DNA of 64,000 nt from Chromobacterium sphagni (GTDB lineage Bacteria > Pseudomonadota > Gammaproteobacteria > Burkholderiales > Chromobacteriaceae). Position 1 is the first letter of the stretch; each line of letters starts with the position of its first letter. Below, piece by piece: positions 47,125 through 56,183 of the stretch. Below the pieces are notes generated by a model. The model worked only from the letters and a program-made list of their open reading frames with translations. It ran no database searches and was not told the origin of the DNA. Position numbers and translations under genes: made by a program. The stretch is from contig NZ_MKCT01000001.1 in assembly GCF_001855555.1 (NCBI RefSeq), positions 1,178,001 through 1,242,000 on the forward strand, written 5' to 3'.

Positions 47125-48156
47125 ATGATGAAGTGGATAGACCTGCGCAGCGATACCGTCACCCATCCGACGCCGGCGATGCGCCAGGCGATGTTCGACG
47201 CCGAGGTCGGCGACGACGTCTACGGCGACGATCCCACCGTGATCCGGCTGGAGGCGCTGGCGGCGGACAAATTGGGCAAGGAGGCGGCGCTGCTGGTGCC
47301 CAGCGGCACCTTCGGCAACCAGCTGGCGCTGTTCAGCCACTGTCGGCGCGGCGAGGAAGTGATCGTCGAGGACAGCAGCCACCTGGTCTGGCACGAGGCC
47401 GGCGGCGCGGCGGTGATCGCCGGCGTGCAGCTGCGCACCATCGAGGGCCGGGACGGCGTGATGGCGGCGGCGGACATCGAGCGGCGCATCCGTGTCGGCG
47501 ACGACATCCATGAGCCGCGCACCGGCCTGATCTGTCTGGAAAACGCCCATGGCAACGGCAAGGTGCTGCCGCTGTCGGCGATGGCCGACACCGTGGCGCT
47601 GGCGCGCGCGCATGGCGTGCCGGTGCATCTGGACGGCGCGCGGGTGTTCAACGCCGCCGCCCACCTGGGCTGCGACGTGCGCGAGATCACCCGTCATGCC
47701 GACAGCGTGATGGCCTGTTTGTCCAAGGGCCTGGCCGCGCCCATCGGCTCCATCCTGGCAGGTTCCGCTGACTTCATCGCCCTGGCGCGCCGCAAGCGCA
47801 AGCTGCTGGGCGGCGGCATGCGCCAGGCCGGCGTGATCGCCGCGTCGGGCATCCTGGCGCTGACCGAAATGGCGGCGCGGCTGCCGGAAGACCACGCCAA
47901 TGCCCGCTACCTGGCCGAGCGTCTGGCCGGCCTGCCCTGCATCGACATCCGGCCGGACGAGGTTCACATCAATCTGGTGTGGTTCCGCTTCAACGCCGAC
48001 ATCGACGGCGCGGAACTGATGGCGGCGTTGAAGCAGGCCGGTTTCCTGGCCAATCCGCCGCATCAGGGCATGATGCGCCTGGTCACCCACTGGCAGGTGG
48101 ACCGCGACGATATCGACCGGCTGGTGGAGACCATGCGGCAAGTGCTTTGCGATTGA
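47125..48156 (+). CDS. ltaE: Low-specificity L-threonine aldolase
   Basis: PLP enzyme cleaving L-threonine and L-allo-threonine to glycine and acetaldehyde. ATG 47125 (MMKWIDLRSDTVTHPTPAMR), 7 nt after GGGAG, gives 343 residues. Visible motifs are AEVGDDVYGDDPTVIRLE near residues 24-41, ENAHGNGKVLPL near 138-149, VHLDGARVFNAA near 170-181 and the PLP lysine in ACLSKGLAAPIGS near 199-211. Length fits E. coli LtaE (333). It is 18 nt downstream of the tetR gene. Confidence 0.94.
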   Translation: MMKWIDLRSDTVTHPTPAMRQAMFDAEVGDDVYGDDPTVIRLEALAADKLGKEAALLVPSGTFGNQLALFSHCRRGEEVIVEDSSHLVWHEAGGAAVIAGVQLRTIEGRDGVMAAADIERRIRVGDDIHEPRTGLICLENAHGNGKVLPLSAMADTVALARAHGVPVHLDGARVFNAAAHLGCDVREITRHADSVMACLSKGLAAPIGSILAGSADFIALARRKRKLLGGGMRQAGVIAASGILALTEMAARLPEDHANARYLAERLAGLPCIDIRPDEVHINLVWFRFNADIDGAELMAALKQAGFLANPPHQGMMRLVTHWQVDRDDIDRLVETMRQVLCD

Positions 48157-48206
48157 GCGGCGAGAGCCGGCTATAAACAAAGCGTGAATCGATGGGAGCT
48201 GGCCGC

Positions 48207-48941
48207 ATGTGGCATCGCTTGCTGTCTGGCGCGCTGCTGGCGGCCGGGCTGTGCAATCCCTGGCTCCAGCCGGCGGCGGGAGAGGTCCGCGCCGCCGGGC
48301 TGGACGAGGTAAAGATCTATACCGACGACGATCCGCCCTACGTGATGGTGGCGGCGGACGGCGCGGTGGCGGGCGGCACCACGGTGGAGAAGGTGACGCG
48401 GGTGATGCGCAAGGTGGGGCTGCCTTTCAGCGCTCTGCAGGCGGTGCCTTGGGCGCGCGCCTACCAGGAGGCGAAAACCCGCCCCTACGCGATGGTGTTT
48501 CCCATCGCCAAAACCCGCGAGCGGTTGAAATACCTGGACTTCACCTTCAAGATCATCGATGCCGAGGTTTATTTCTATTGGCGGAGGAGCCGCGCCGATA
48601 TCCAGCTGGCGTCGCTGGACGACGCCAAGAAATACTCGGTGTGCGTGGTGCGCAACGACTACCGGCAGGAATATCTGGAGAGCGAAGGCTTTCTCAAGCT
48701 GGACACCGCCGGCGACACCACCGAGAACGTCAGGAAATTCCTCGGCGGCCGCTGCGACCTGATCGTTTCCACCGAGACCGGCATGCTCAGCAAACTGAAG
48801 GCGCTGGGCGCGGAACGGGCGCAACTGGCGCGCGGAATGAAGTTGGACAAGCTGGACAGCGCCCTGTACGCGGCATTCAACAAGAACACTCCGCCGGAGG
48901 TGATCGCCCGCTTCAAGGCCGCCGCCGCCGAGGTGGAGTGA
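48207..48941 (+). CDS. Periplasmic solute-binding protein (SBP family 3 type)
   Basis: From ATG 48207, 8 nt after GGGAG, the product has 244 residues. A signal peptide (MWHRLLSGALLAAGLCNPWL...AAG) is followed by a bilobed binding domain: VKIYTDDDPPYVMVAADGAVAGGTTVEKV, PWARAYQEAKTRPYAMVFPIAKTRERL and FLGGRCDLIVSTETG. The family binds amino acids and similar ligands, but no transporter genes are adjacent, so this may be an orphan receptor. The hydrolase gene follows after 47 nt. Confidence 0.82.
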   Translation: MWHRLLSGALLAAGLCNPWLQPAAGEVRAAGLDEVKIYTDDDPPYVMVAADGAVAGGTTVEKVTRVMRKVGLPFSALQAVPWARAYQEAKTRPYAMVFPIAKTRERLKYLDFTFKIIDAEVYFYWRRSRADIQLASLDDAKKYSVCVVRNDYRQEYLESEGFLKLDTAGDTTENVRKFLGGRCDLIVSTETGMLSKLKALGAERAQLARGMKLDKLDSALYAAFNKNTPPEVIARFKAAAAEVE

Positions 48942-48988
48942 GCGGCGCGGATCGCCGCGACCCGTCGCTTTCCAGGAGATCTGCCGCC

Positions 48989-49762
48989 ATGTTCCACAAA
49001 CTGCTGTGCCTGCTCTGCGCTTGCCTGCTCGCCTGCCCGACGCTGGCCGAGCAACTGGTCAGCGTGGACAGCCGTCCCGGAGTGACGGTGCGCTTCCTGC
49101 TGCTGGAGCCGGCGGGGCCGGCGCGCGCCAGCCTGATCCTGTTCACCGGCGGCGAAGGGCAGCTCAAACTGTCCGACAGCGGCGAACTGGGCGCGGGAAA
49201 GAGCAATTTCCTGGTGCGCACCCGCCAGGGGTGGGCTGACATGGGTTTTAGGGTGGCGGTGGTGGACGCGCCGTCGGATCAACCGCGCGGCCTGCTCGGC
49301 GACTTCCGCGCCAGCGCCGAGCACGCGCGCGACATCGCCGCCGTCGCCGGCTATCTGAAACAGGGCGCGGCGCTGCCGCTGTGGCTGGCGGGCACTAGCC
49401 GCGGCACCACCTCGGCGGTGGCGGTGGCCTTGCAGCTGCCGGACCAGGTGAGCGGCCTGGTGCTGACCTCCAGCATAGACAGCGGCCGCGGCAGCCTGTC
49501 CGGCTTCGCGCTGGAGCGGTTGAAGGTGCCGGTGCTGATGATCCAGCACCGCCGCGACGAGTGCCGCTCCAGCCGCGCTTACGCTCTGGGCGCCATCATC
49601 GACAAGCTGCGTTCGGATCAGCCGCGCGAGCTGATGCTGATGGACGGCGGCAAGAGCGAGGGCGACCCGTGCCAGCCCTGGGCCTGGCACGGCTACCACG
49701 GCATCGAGCCGCGGGTGCTGAAGCTTGCCGGCGCCTGGATGCTCGCCCACGGCGCGCGCTAG
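48989..49762 (+). CDS. Exported alpha/beta-hydrolase-fold protein
   Basis: A 257-residue protein with a signal peptide (FHKLLCLLCACLLACPTLA, cleaved before EQLV). The mature domain has the fold's landmarks: ASLILFTGGEGQL (oxyanion region), the nucleophile elbow LAGTSRGTTSAVAVAL with Ser near residue 136, VPVLMIQHRRDECRSS near 177-192 (acid region) and HGYHGIEPRVL (candidate His). Substrate unknown. AGGAGAT is the ribosome binding site. Confidence 0.82.
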   Translation: MFHKLLCLLCACLLACPTLAEQLVSVDSRPGVTVRFLLLEPAGPARASLILFTGGEGQLKLSDSGELGAGKSNFLVRTRQGWADMGFRVAVVDAPSDQPRGLLGDFRASAEHARDIAAVAGYLKQGAALPLWLAGTSRGTTSAVAVALQLPDQVSGLVLTSSIDSGRGSLSGFALERLKVPVLMIQHRRDECRSSRAYALGAIIDKLRSDQPRELMLMDGGKSEGDPCQPWAWHGYHGIEPRVLKLAGAWMLAHGAR

Positions 49763-49831
49763 CCGGCCGATTTGGCAGCCGCCGCCGCCGGTGCTACCCT
49801 CGCCGCCATTCCTTGAGTTTCCGGTATCGCC

Positions 49832-51865
49832 ATGAACCCGTCCCACGATTCCCATCTCTGGCTGGAAAGCCTCGATTCCGAAGCCGCCGCCGCCTGGGTG
49901 GCGCAGCAAAACGCCCGCACCGAAAGCGTGCTGGACGCCGACCCGCGCTTTGCCGGCCTGCGCGCCGACATCCTGGCCCACCTGCGCGACACCCGGCAGA
50001 TTCCGTACTTCGCCGAGCATGCCGGCTGGCTGTACAACTTTCACCAGGACGAGGCCCATCCGCGCGGCATCTACCGCCGCAGCACGCTGGACGCCTACCG
50101 CGCCGGCAGCCAGGACTGGCAGACGGTGCTGGACATCGACGCGCTGGCCGACGTCGACGAGCGCGACTGGTATCTGGATGGCGTGTCGCACTGCACGGTG
50201 ATGCCGGAGCGGGCGCTGGTGCATCTGACCGACGGCGGCGGCGACGCCACCGTGGCGCGCGAATACGACATCGAGGCGCGGCAGTGGCTGGAGCAGGGTT
50301 TCCGCTTTCCGGAAGGCAAGAACCACATCGCCTGGCGCGATCCGGACAGCGCCTTCGTCTGCCCGGGCTGGAAGGGCGCGCCGCTGACCCGCGCCGGCTA
50401 TCCGCGCGAAGTGTGGCTGGTGACGCGCGGCGCCGACGGCCAGCACGGCTGGACCCAGCTGTTCGCCGCTCCGGAGGACGCGATGATGGTGGCGGCCTGG
50501 CGCTTCCTCGACAGCGACGGCAGCGCGCTGGACCTGATCGAGGCCTCCGACGGCTTCTACCGCAAGACCTACCATCTGCTGGACGGCGCGCTGGAAACCC
50601 ATGCCTTGCCGCTGCCGGACAAGGCGGAGATCGAGGCCTATATCGCCGGCGACTTCATCGTCAAGCTGGCAGAGGACTGGAACTGGCGCGGCGAGCGCTA
50701 TCGCAGCGGCAGCCTGCTGGCGGTGAGCCTGGCCGGCCTGCTGGGCGAGGGCCCGGCGCCGCAGCTGCTGCAGGCGCCTCAGCCGCGACTTGCGGTGGCG
50801 GCGGTGGAAACCACCCGCAGCCTGTTGCTGGTCAACCTGCTGGACAATGTCAAAAGCCGGCTGCTGGCCTTCGCCAAGCAGGACGGCGTCTGGCTGCCGC
50901 GCGCCTTGCCTGTGCCGGAGGGCGGGGTGGTCGAGTTTGCCGACCAGCCCTGGCAGAGCGACATCCTCTACTACAGCTACAGCGACTTCCTCACGCCAGG
51001 CGGCCTGTACCGGCTGGATGTCGCCTGCGGCGAGGGCGAGTGCCTGCGCCAGCAGCCGGCGGCCTTCGACCCCGCGTCCTATGTGGCCGAGCAATGGCAG
51101 GCGCGCGCGCCGGACGGCGAGATGATCCCCTACTTCGTGGTGCGCCGCCGCGACGCGGCGTTCGACGGCGGCGCGCCGACGCTGCTGTACGGCTACGGCG
51201 GCTTCGAGGTGCCGATGCTGCCGTATTACATTGAAAACTTCGGCCCGCACTGGCTGGCCAAGGGCGGCGCCTTCGTGCTGGCCTGCATCCGCGGTGGCGG
51301 CGAGTTCGGTCCGCGCTGGCACCAAGCGGCGCAGGGCGCCAAGCGCCAGGTCAGCTTCGACGATTTCCTGGCGGTGGCGCAGGACCTGATTTCCCGCAAA
51401 CTGACTTCTCCGGCCAAGCTGGGGATAGAGGGCGGCAGCAACGGCGGCCTCTTGGTGGGCGCGGCGATGGCGCAGCGACCGGAACTGTTCGGCGCGGTGG
51501 TGTGCGAGGTGCCGCTGCTGGACATGCTGCGCTACACCGAGCTGCTGGCCGGCGCCAGTTGGATAGACGAGTACGGCGATCCGGACGACGAGGCCGAGCG
51601 CGCAGCGCTGGCGGCCTATTCGCCCTACCATCACCTGCGCGCCGACGCCCGTTACCCGCTGGCGCTGTTCACCACCAGCGGCAGCGACGACCGCGTCCAT
51701 CCCGGCCACGCGCGCAAGATGGCGGCGCGGCTGTTGGAGTTGGGCCATGACGCGCTGTTCTACGAAACCAATGGCGGCGGCCATTCCGGCAACGCTGGCC
51801 AGGACGACACGGCCACCGAACTGGCACGGGTACTGGTGTACCTGTACCAGCGGCTGATGGACTGA
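49832..51865 (+). CDS. Prolyl oligopeptidase family serine peptidase (S9A)
   Basis: A 677-residue cytoplasmic-type enzyme without signal peptide: an N-terminal propeller (DSHLWLESLDSEAAAAWVAQQNARTE...) and a C-terminal hydrolase. The triad is Ser in GIEGGSNGGLLVGA (about residue 535), Asp in TTSGSDDRVHPGHARK (about 621) and His in TNGGGHSGNAG (about 653). The YGYGGFEVPMLPYY and RGGGEFGPRWHQAA segments are typical of S9A. The closest known subgroup is the prolyl oligopeptidase-like hydrolases of proteobacteria. It has its own terminator. Confidence 0.93.
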   Translation: MNPSHDSHLWLESLDSEAAAAWVAQQNARTESVLDADPRFAGLRADILAHLRDTRQIPYFAEHAGWLYNFHQDEAHPRGIYRRSTLDAYRAGSQDWQTVLDIDALADVDERDWYLDGVSHCTVMPERALVHLTDGGGDATVAREYDIEARQWLEQGFRFPEGKNHIAWRDPDSAFVCPGWKGAPLTRAGYPREVWLVTRGADGQHGWTQLFAAPEDAMMVAAWRFLDSDGSALDLIEASDGFYRKTYHLLDGALETHALPLPDKAEIEAYIAGDFIVKLAEDWNWRGERYRSGSLLAVSLAGLLGEGPAPQLLQAPQPRLAVAAVETTRSLLLVNLLDNVKSRLLAFAKQDGVWLPRALPVPEGGVVEFADQPWQSDILYYSYSDFLTPGGLYRLDVACGEGECLRQQPAAFDPASYVAEQWQARAPDGEMIPYFVVRRRDAAFDGGAPTLLYGYGGFEVPMLPYYIENFGPHWLAKGGAFVLACIRGGGEFGPRWHQAAQGAKRQVSFDDFLAVAQDLISRKLTSPAKLGIEGGSNGGLLVGAAMAQRPELFGAVVCEVPLLDMLRYTELLAGASWIDEYGDPDDEAERAALAAYSPYHHLRADARYPLALFTTSGSDDRVHPGHARKMAARLLELGHDALFYETNGGGHSGNAGQDDTATELARVLVYLYQRLMD

Positions 51866-51883
51866 GTCCGCCGCGGCCGCAGT

Positions 51884-51912
51884 AAAAAAAGGGCGCTTCG
51901 ACGTCCTTTTTT
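51884..51912 (+). terminator. Terminator after the S9 peptidase gene
   Basis: AAAAAAGGGCG pairs with CGTCCTTTTTT (one G-U) around a short CTTCGA-type loop, giving an A-tract/T-tract hairpin ending in TTTTTTG, about 20 nt after the stop. Confidence 0.85.
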
Positions 51913-52054
51913 GTCGTCTGCCGACCGGCGGGCGGACGGACGGACTATCGATGCGGATCGCATGGATTCGATTGCTGATTGCCCGCCGCGCGGCGTACCA
52001 TCGGGCATCGGCGGCGCGGCTCGCCGCCGGCACAAAACGATAAAGAGGAAAACC

Positions 52055-54079
52055 ATGCAAGCAAGAAAATTGCTGCCGCTGGCGCTGCTGTTGTGCCTGC
52101 AGGCGGCCTGGGCCGATGGCGGCGGGCTGGATTACGGCAGCTACGGCATAGACTTCAAAGGCATCGACCGCTCGGTGCGCATCCAGGACAACATCTCCTT
52201 GTACGCCAACGGCGCCTGGATGAAACAGACCGAGATCCCGGCCGACCGCTCGTCCACCGGCGTGGCGGAGCTGCTGTACGACCGCAATCAGCAGCGGGTG
52301 CGGGAAATCATCGAGCAGGCCGGCAACGACGGCTCCACGCCGGAGGCGCGTCAGATCGCCGATCTCTACCGCAGCTTCATGGACGAAGCCGCCATCGCCC
52401 GCGCCGGCCTGAAGCCGCTGGAGTCCAAGCTGGCCGCCATCGCCGCGTTGGCTAACCAGCAGCAGGCCATCGCCTATATGGGCAGGCTGCAGAACCAGCC
52501 CGAGGACACGCCGTTCCGCTTTTACGTGGCGCCGGACGCCAAAAACTCGTCGGTCTACCTGGCTGGCGTCAGCCAGTCCGGCCTGGCTATGGACCGCGAC
52601 TACTATCTGGGCAAGTCGGCCGATTTTGCCGCCGCGCGCAAGGCCTATCAAGGCTATTTGACCCGACTGCTGACCCTGGCCGGAGAAAAGCGCGCCGCGC
52701 GCCGCGCCGCCGCGGTGCTGGCGCTGGAAACCCGCATTGCCCGCATCCAGTGGAGCAATGTGGAAAACCGCGACATCCAGAAGACCTACCACAAGGTGCC
52801 GGTGGCTGATCTGGGCACACAGCTGCCGGGCTACGACTGGCCACGGCAACTGGCTGACGCCCAGTTGTCCGCCGCCAAGGATGTCAACCTGGACCAGGCG
52901 AGCTACCTGGCGAAGCTGCCGGCGGTGCTGCTGGCCACCCCGATAGCGGTGTTGCGCGACTATCTGACCCTGCGCACGCTGGACGCCTACGCCGGCTATC
53001 TGGACAAGTCGTGGGCCGCCGCGCGCTTCGACTTCTACGGCAAGGCGCTGGATGGCCGCAGCGTGGACAGGCCGCGCTGGAAGAAGGCGGTGACGCTGGT
53101 GGACGAGGGCATAGGCGAGGCGGTGGGCAAGCTGTACGTGGCCAAGTACTTCACGGCCGAAGCCAAGCGCCAGGCCGACGAGCTGGTGCGCAATCTGCTC
53201 AGCTCCTACGACCAGAGCATAGACAAACTGGCGTGGATGAGCCCGGAAACCAAGCAGGAGGCCCATCTGAAGCTGTCCAAGTACACGCCCAAGATAGGCT
53301 ATCCGGATAGCTGGCGCGATTATTCCAGCTTGGCGATCCGGCCGGACGACCTGGCAGGCAACGTCGCGCGCATTTCCGAGTTCAACTACCGCCGCCAGAG
53401 CCAGCATCTGGGCCAACCGGTGGACCGCAAGGAATGGGGGATGACGCCGCAGACCGTCAACGCCTACTACAACCCGTCCAACAACGAGATCGTGTTCCCG
53501 GCCGCCATCCTGCAGGCGCCGTACTTCGACCCGGCCTACGATCTGGCGGTCAACTACGGCAGCATAGGCGCCACCATAGGCCACGAGATCAGCCACGGCT
53601 TCGACGACCAGGGCCACCAATTCGACGGCGACGGCAATATGCGCAACTGGTGGACGCCGGCCGACGAGAAGCGTTTCCGGGAGGAAACCGCCCGCCTGGT
53701 GGCGCAATACAGCCGCTTCGAGCCGGTGAAGGGCCAGCACGTCAACGGCGAACTGACGCTGGGCGAGAACATCGCCGACAACGCCGGCCTGGAGGTGGCG
53801 TACAAGGCCTACCATCTGGCGCTGGGCGGCAAGGAGGCGCCGGTGATCGACGGCCTGACGGGAGATCAACGCTTCTTCATCGCCTTCGCCCAGTCATGGC
53901 GCAGCAAGGCCCGCGACGCTTCGGTGCTCAAGCAGCTGGTATCCGACCCGCACACGCCGGACCTGTGGCGGCCGATCGGCACCGTCAGCAATATGGACCC
54001 GTTCTATCAGGCTTTCGACGTCAAGCCGGGCGACAAGATGTACCTGCCCAAGGAGCAGCGCTTCCACCTGTGGTGGTAA
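52055..54079 (+). CDS. M13-family zinc endopeptidase (neprilysin/PepO type), exported
   Basis: From ATG 52055 (AAAGAGGAAAACC upstream) the product has 674 residues. A signal peptide (RKLLPLALLLCLQAAWA) is followed by the M13 N domain (YANGAWMKQTEIPADRSSTG) and catalytic domain. Zinc motif HEISH (IGHEISHGFDDQGHQFDG, about residue 510) and the third ligand in GENIADNAGLEVAYKAY (about 569) are intact. The conserved VNAYYNPSNNEIVFPAAILQAPYF precedes them. It probably degrades peptides in the periplasm or outside. Confidence 0.95.
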   Translation: MQARKLLPLALLLCLQAAWADGGGLDYGSYGIDFKGIDRSVRIQDNISLYANGAWMKQTEIPADRSSTGVAELLYDRNQQRVREIIEQAGNDGSTPEARQIADLYRSFMDEAAIARAGLKPLESKLAAIAALANQQQAIAYMGRLQNQPEDTPFRFYVAPDAKNSSVYLAGVSQSGLAMDRDYYLGKSADFAAARKAYQGYLTRLLTLAGEKRAARRAAAVLALETRIARIQWSNVENRDIQKTYHKVPVADLGTQLPGYDWPRQLADAQLSAAKDVNLDQASYLAKLPAVLLATPIAVLRDYLTLRTLDAYAGYLDKSWAAARFDFYGKALDGRSVDRPRWKKAVTLVDEGIGEAVGKLYVAKYFTAEAKRQADELVRNLLSSYDQSIDKLAWMSPETKQEAHLKLSKYTPKIGYPDSWRDYSSLAIRPDDLAGNVARISEFNYRRQSQHLGQPVDRKEWGMTPQTVNAYYNPSNNEIVFPAAILQAPYFDPAYDLAVNYGSIGATIGHEISHGFDDQGHQFDGDGNMRNWWTPADEKRFREETARLVAQYSRFEPVKGQHVNGELTLGENIADNAGLEVAYKAYHLALGGKEAPVIDGLTGDQRFFIAFAQSWRSKARDASVLKQLVSDPHTPDLWRPIGTVSNMDPFYQAFDVKPGDKMYLPKEQRFHLWW

Positions 54080-54108
54080 AAAAGCCGGGCTCCGTGAGGA
54101 GCCCGGCT
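54078..54108 (-). terminator. Terminator of the four-gene exported-protein operon
   Basis: Perfect 11-bp stem AGCCGGGCTCC (54083-54093) / GGAGCCCGGCT (54098-54108), loop GTGA. On the minus strand the stem is followed by TTTTTT, so it terminates the minus-strand operon. The same hairpin follows the M13 peptidase gene directly and may also act there. Confidence 0.92.
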
Positions 54109-54133
54109 GTCGGCATGGCGCGCGGCTCAGCCC

Positions 54134-55462
54134 TTACCACTTGTCCTTGTCGGCGGCGAACATGCCGCCTTCGGACTTGTGCTTTTTGGCGGCGGCCTTC
54201 TTGCCGGCCGCCGGCGCGGAGGCTTCGGCCCTGGCCGTCGGCGCGGTCGCCAGCTCACGTAGTTGCAGGCCGCCCGGGGGCACCTGTTCCAGCGGCATCC
54301 GCACATTTTCCAGATGGCCTTGCGACATCGTCGGCGTGACTTTGTCCACCACCACTTCGCAGCAGTCGTACTCGGCGCGGCCCAGCGATTGCCCAGTCTG
54401 CGGGTCCTTCACTTCCTGGCCCAGCGAAACCAGCTTATAGCGAGAGCCTTCGCGGACGGACTGGCCGCCCTGGCTGAGGATCACGTTGTTGCCGGTGCGC
54501 GAGGCCACGGTGATCGGAAAGGTCCTGACCAGGATGGCGCTGACGATGCGGTCGACAATCTGGCCCTCCATGCCGCGGCGGATGCCGTCGGCGGCGCCGT
54601 CGCCCAGCTTGCCGCTATTGCCGCTGAGCATGCTGGACAGCTGCACTTGGCGGTTGGCCACGTTGATGACGCGCTGGGACAGGTTCCAGCTACCCTTGCC
54701 CTTGTCGTAGCCGAAGGCCGTGATGTGTCCGGTCCAGATCAGGTCCGCGCTGAGCGCCTGGCTGATCTTGGAGCGTTCGGCCGACGGTGTTTGCCCAGAG
54801 CTGATCATGTCCAGCTCCTGCTGCACGTCATCGCTCAGCTCGCGGTCCAGTACCGAGAAACGCCCTGTGTTGGTCAGCGCGTCCAGCGTCTGCTGGTGGA
54901 TTTCGCTGGCAATCTGCGCGGCAGGCACCTGGATGCCGGCTACTTTGAACGCCTCCTTGTCGATGTACACCGGGCCGACCACGATCTTCAGCTTGCCGGC
55001 GCTGGCAGGCTGCGAGAACTTGGCGATCTTGGCTTCGATGGTGGCTTTGTAGCTCTTGCTCAGCAGACCGGGCTCTTCCATCTTCACCAGCTTGAAGCCG
55101 GTGACCACGCCGCCGGACTCCTGCGCGACGTACTCGGTGAAAGCATGGGCGCTCAGTTGCTCGGCGTCCTTGCCGGCGGCGGCGGACAGCACCATCTTGA
55201 CCTGTTCCGAGGCCATGTCGAAGGATGCGCCGTTGGTCTGTTTGATGGCCAGCTTCAGCGCTTCCTCCACCGCTTCGGCGGCGGAGGCGCCGTTGCCGGT
55301 CGCGGTGGCCGCCACCGAGTCCAGCTTGCCTACATCCGGCAACGCCTGGCCTGCGGCGCTGGCCGGCTCAGGCCTGGACGCGCTGGCGGCGTCGTCTTTG
55401 TGCGAGCACGCCATCAGGCCCAGGGCCAGTGTGGCTGCGCCCATCACCTGTCGCAATTTCAT
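54134..55462 (-). CDS. CsgG/LpoB-like outer-membrane lipoprotein
   Basis: The 442-residue protein has a lipobox (LGLMAC, Cys19), so it should be a lipoprotein. A first domain (about 40-150) contains AAEAVEEALKLAIKQTNGASFDM, and the second (about 155-330) resembles the CsgG/LpoB fold: KLKIVVGPVYIDKE, QQTLDALTNTGRFSVLDRELSDDVQQELDM and ALSADLIWTGHITAFG. The C-terminal 50 residues are Ala/Lys-rich. The family includes curli-secretion pores and PBP activators; which role applies is not visible. It is the last gene of a four-gene operon. Confidence 0.72.
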   Translation of the reverse strand: MKLRQVMGAATLALGLMACSHKDDAASASRPEPASAAGQALPDVGKLDSVAATATGNGASAAEAVEEALKLAIKQTNGASFDMASEQVKMVLSAAAGKDAEQLSAHAFTEYVAQESGGVVTGFKLVKMEEPGLLSKSYKATIEAKIAKFSQPASAGKLKIVVGPVYIDKEAFKVAGIQVPAAQIASEIHQQTLDALTNTGRFSVLDRELSDDVQQELDMISSGQTPSAERSKISQALSADLIWTGHITAFGYDKGKGSWNLSQRVINVANRQVQLSSMLSGNSGKLGDGAADGIRRGMEGQIVDRIVSAILVRTFPITVASRTGNNVILSQGGQSVREGSRYKLVSLGQEVKDPQTGQSLGRAEYDCCEVVVDKVTPTMSQGHLENVRMPLEQVPPGGLQLRELATAPTARAEASAPAAGKKAAAKKHKSEGGMFAADKDKW

Positions 55463-55491
55463 GTCGTCTCCTTAGGATGGCGTCGCTGCGA

Positions 55492-56133
55492 TCACAGCGC
55501 CGAAGTGGCGTCCTTGGGAACCGGGATGTCGTTGCTCTTGGCAAAGCTCACCGCCTGTTTCAGCGCCTCATAGAGGTTCTTGCTGTTGGACGGCAGGCTA
55601 GTGACGATGTAAGCGCCGGAAGACAGCTTGGGCAGGTCAAGCGGAGAGGCGGCGGCCAGCGCGTTTTTGAAGCCGCTGAACTGGTTGGCCATCTTGGTGT
55701 ACTTCAGCATGCCCTTGCCCAGCGAGGCGAGGCCATCGGCGTAGGTTTTCTTGGACTCGGCGTCCATGGCGCTGCCGGCATTCTTCTGGCGCTCGCTGAT
55801 GATCTTGGATACATCGCTCTGCACCGAGTCGGCCTTGCTCAGGTTGTCCTTGGTGGCGCCGGAGGTCAGGGCGTCGGCCTCGGCCTTGGCCAGCGCCGCC
55901 GCGTCCTTGGCGCCCAGCGCCGAGGCCATCAGCGACTGCGCCATCAGTACCTGCTTGTTGGCGCCGGTGTAGGACTCCACCAGTTGCTGTTGCTGGCCGA
56001 CCAGATCGCCGCCGCTGGCGTTGCTGCCGGCCGCGCCGGTCAGGCTGGTCACGGCGTCGAACATGCCGGCCTGGGTTTGGATGGAAGTCAGGGTCAGGGC
56101 GGCCAGGGCCGATACGATCAAAGTCTTGCGCAT
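55492..56133 (-). CDS. Exported protein of unknown function
   Basis: I start this at ATG 56133 (MRKTLIVSALAALTLTSIQT), 6 nt after GGAG; ATGs at 56139 and 56154 in frame are alternatives. The 213-residue product has a signal peptide cleaved near QTQA and a mature, helix- and alanine-rich domain (QQQQLVESYTGANKQVLMAQSLMASAL...AALAKAEADALTSG) with no cysteine or membrane segment. No family is recognised. It lies between the FlgT-like and CsgG-like genes, 29 nt from the latter, so it is probably a soluble or surface partner of theirs. Confidence 0.7.
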   Translation of the reverse strand: MRKTLIVSALAALTLTSIQTQAGMFDAVTSLTGAAGSNASGGDLVGQQQQLVESYTGANKQVLMAQSLMASALGAKDAAALAKAEADALTSGATKDNLSKADSVQSDVSKIISERQKNAGSAMDAESKKTYADGLASLGKGMLKYTKMANQFSGFKNALAAASPLDLPKLSSGAYIVTSLPSNSKNLYEALKQAVSFAKSNDIPVPKDATSAL

Positions 56134-56183
56134 TTTCATCTCCAAAATATTCAAATTTTCAGGTGGAACGGGGAAATACCGGC

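Noticed and set aside
48659-53869. A 1,736-codon open frame on the minus strand antisense to the hydrolase and peptidase genes
   Set aside because: It is antisense to three well-supported genes with intact catalytic motifs, its predicted product is low-complexity and rich in His, Arg, Gln and Leu, and such frames are a by-product of GC-rich codon use.
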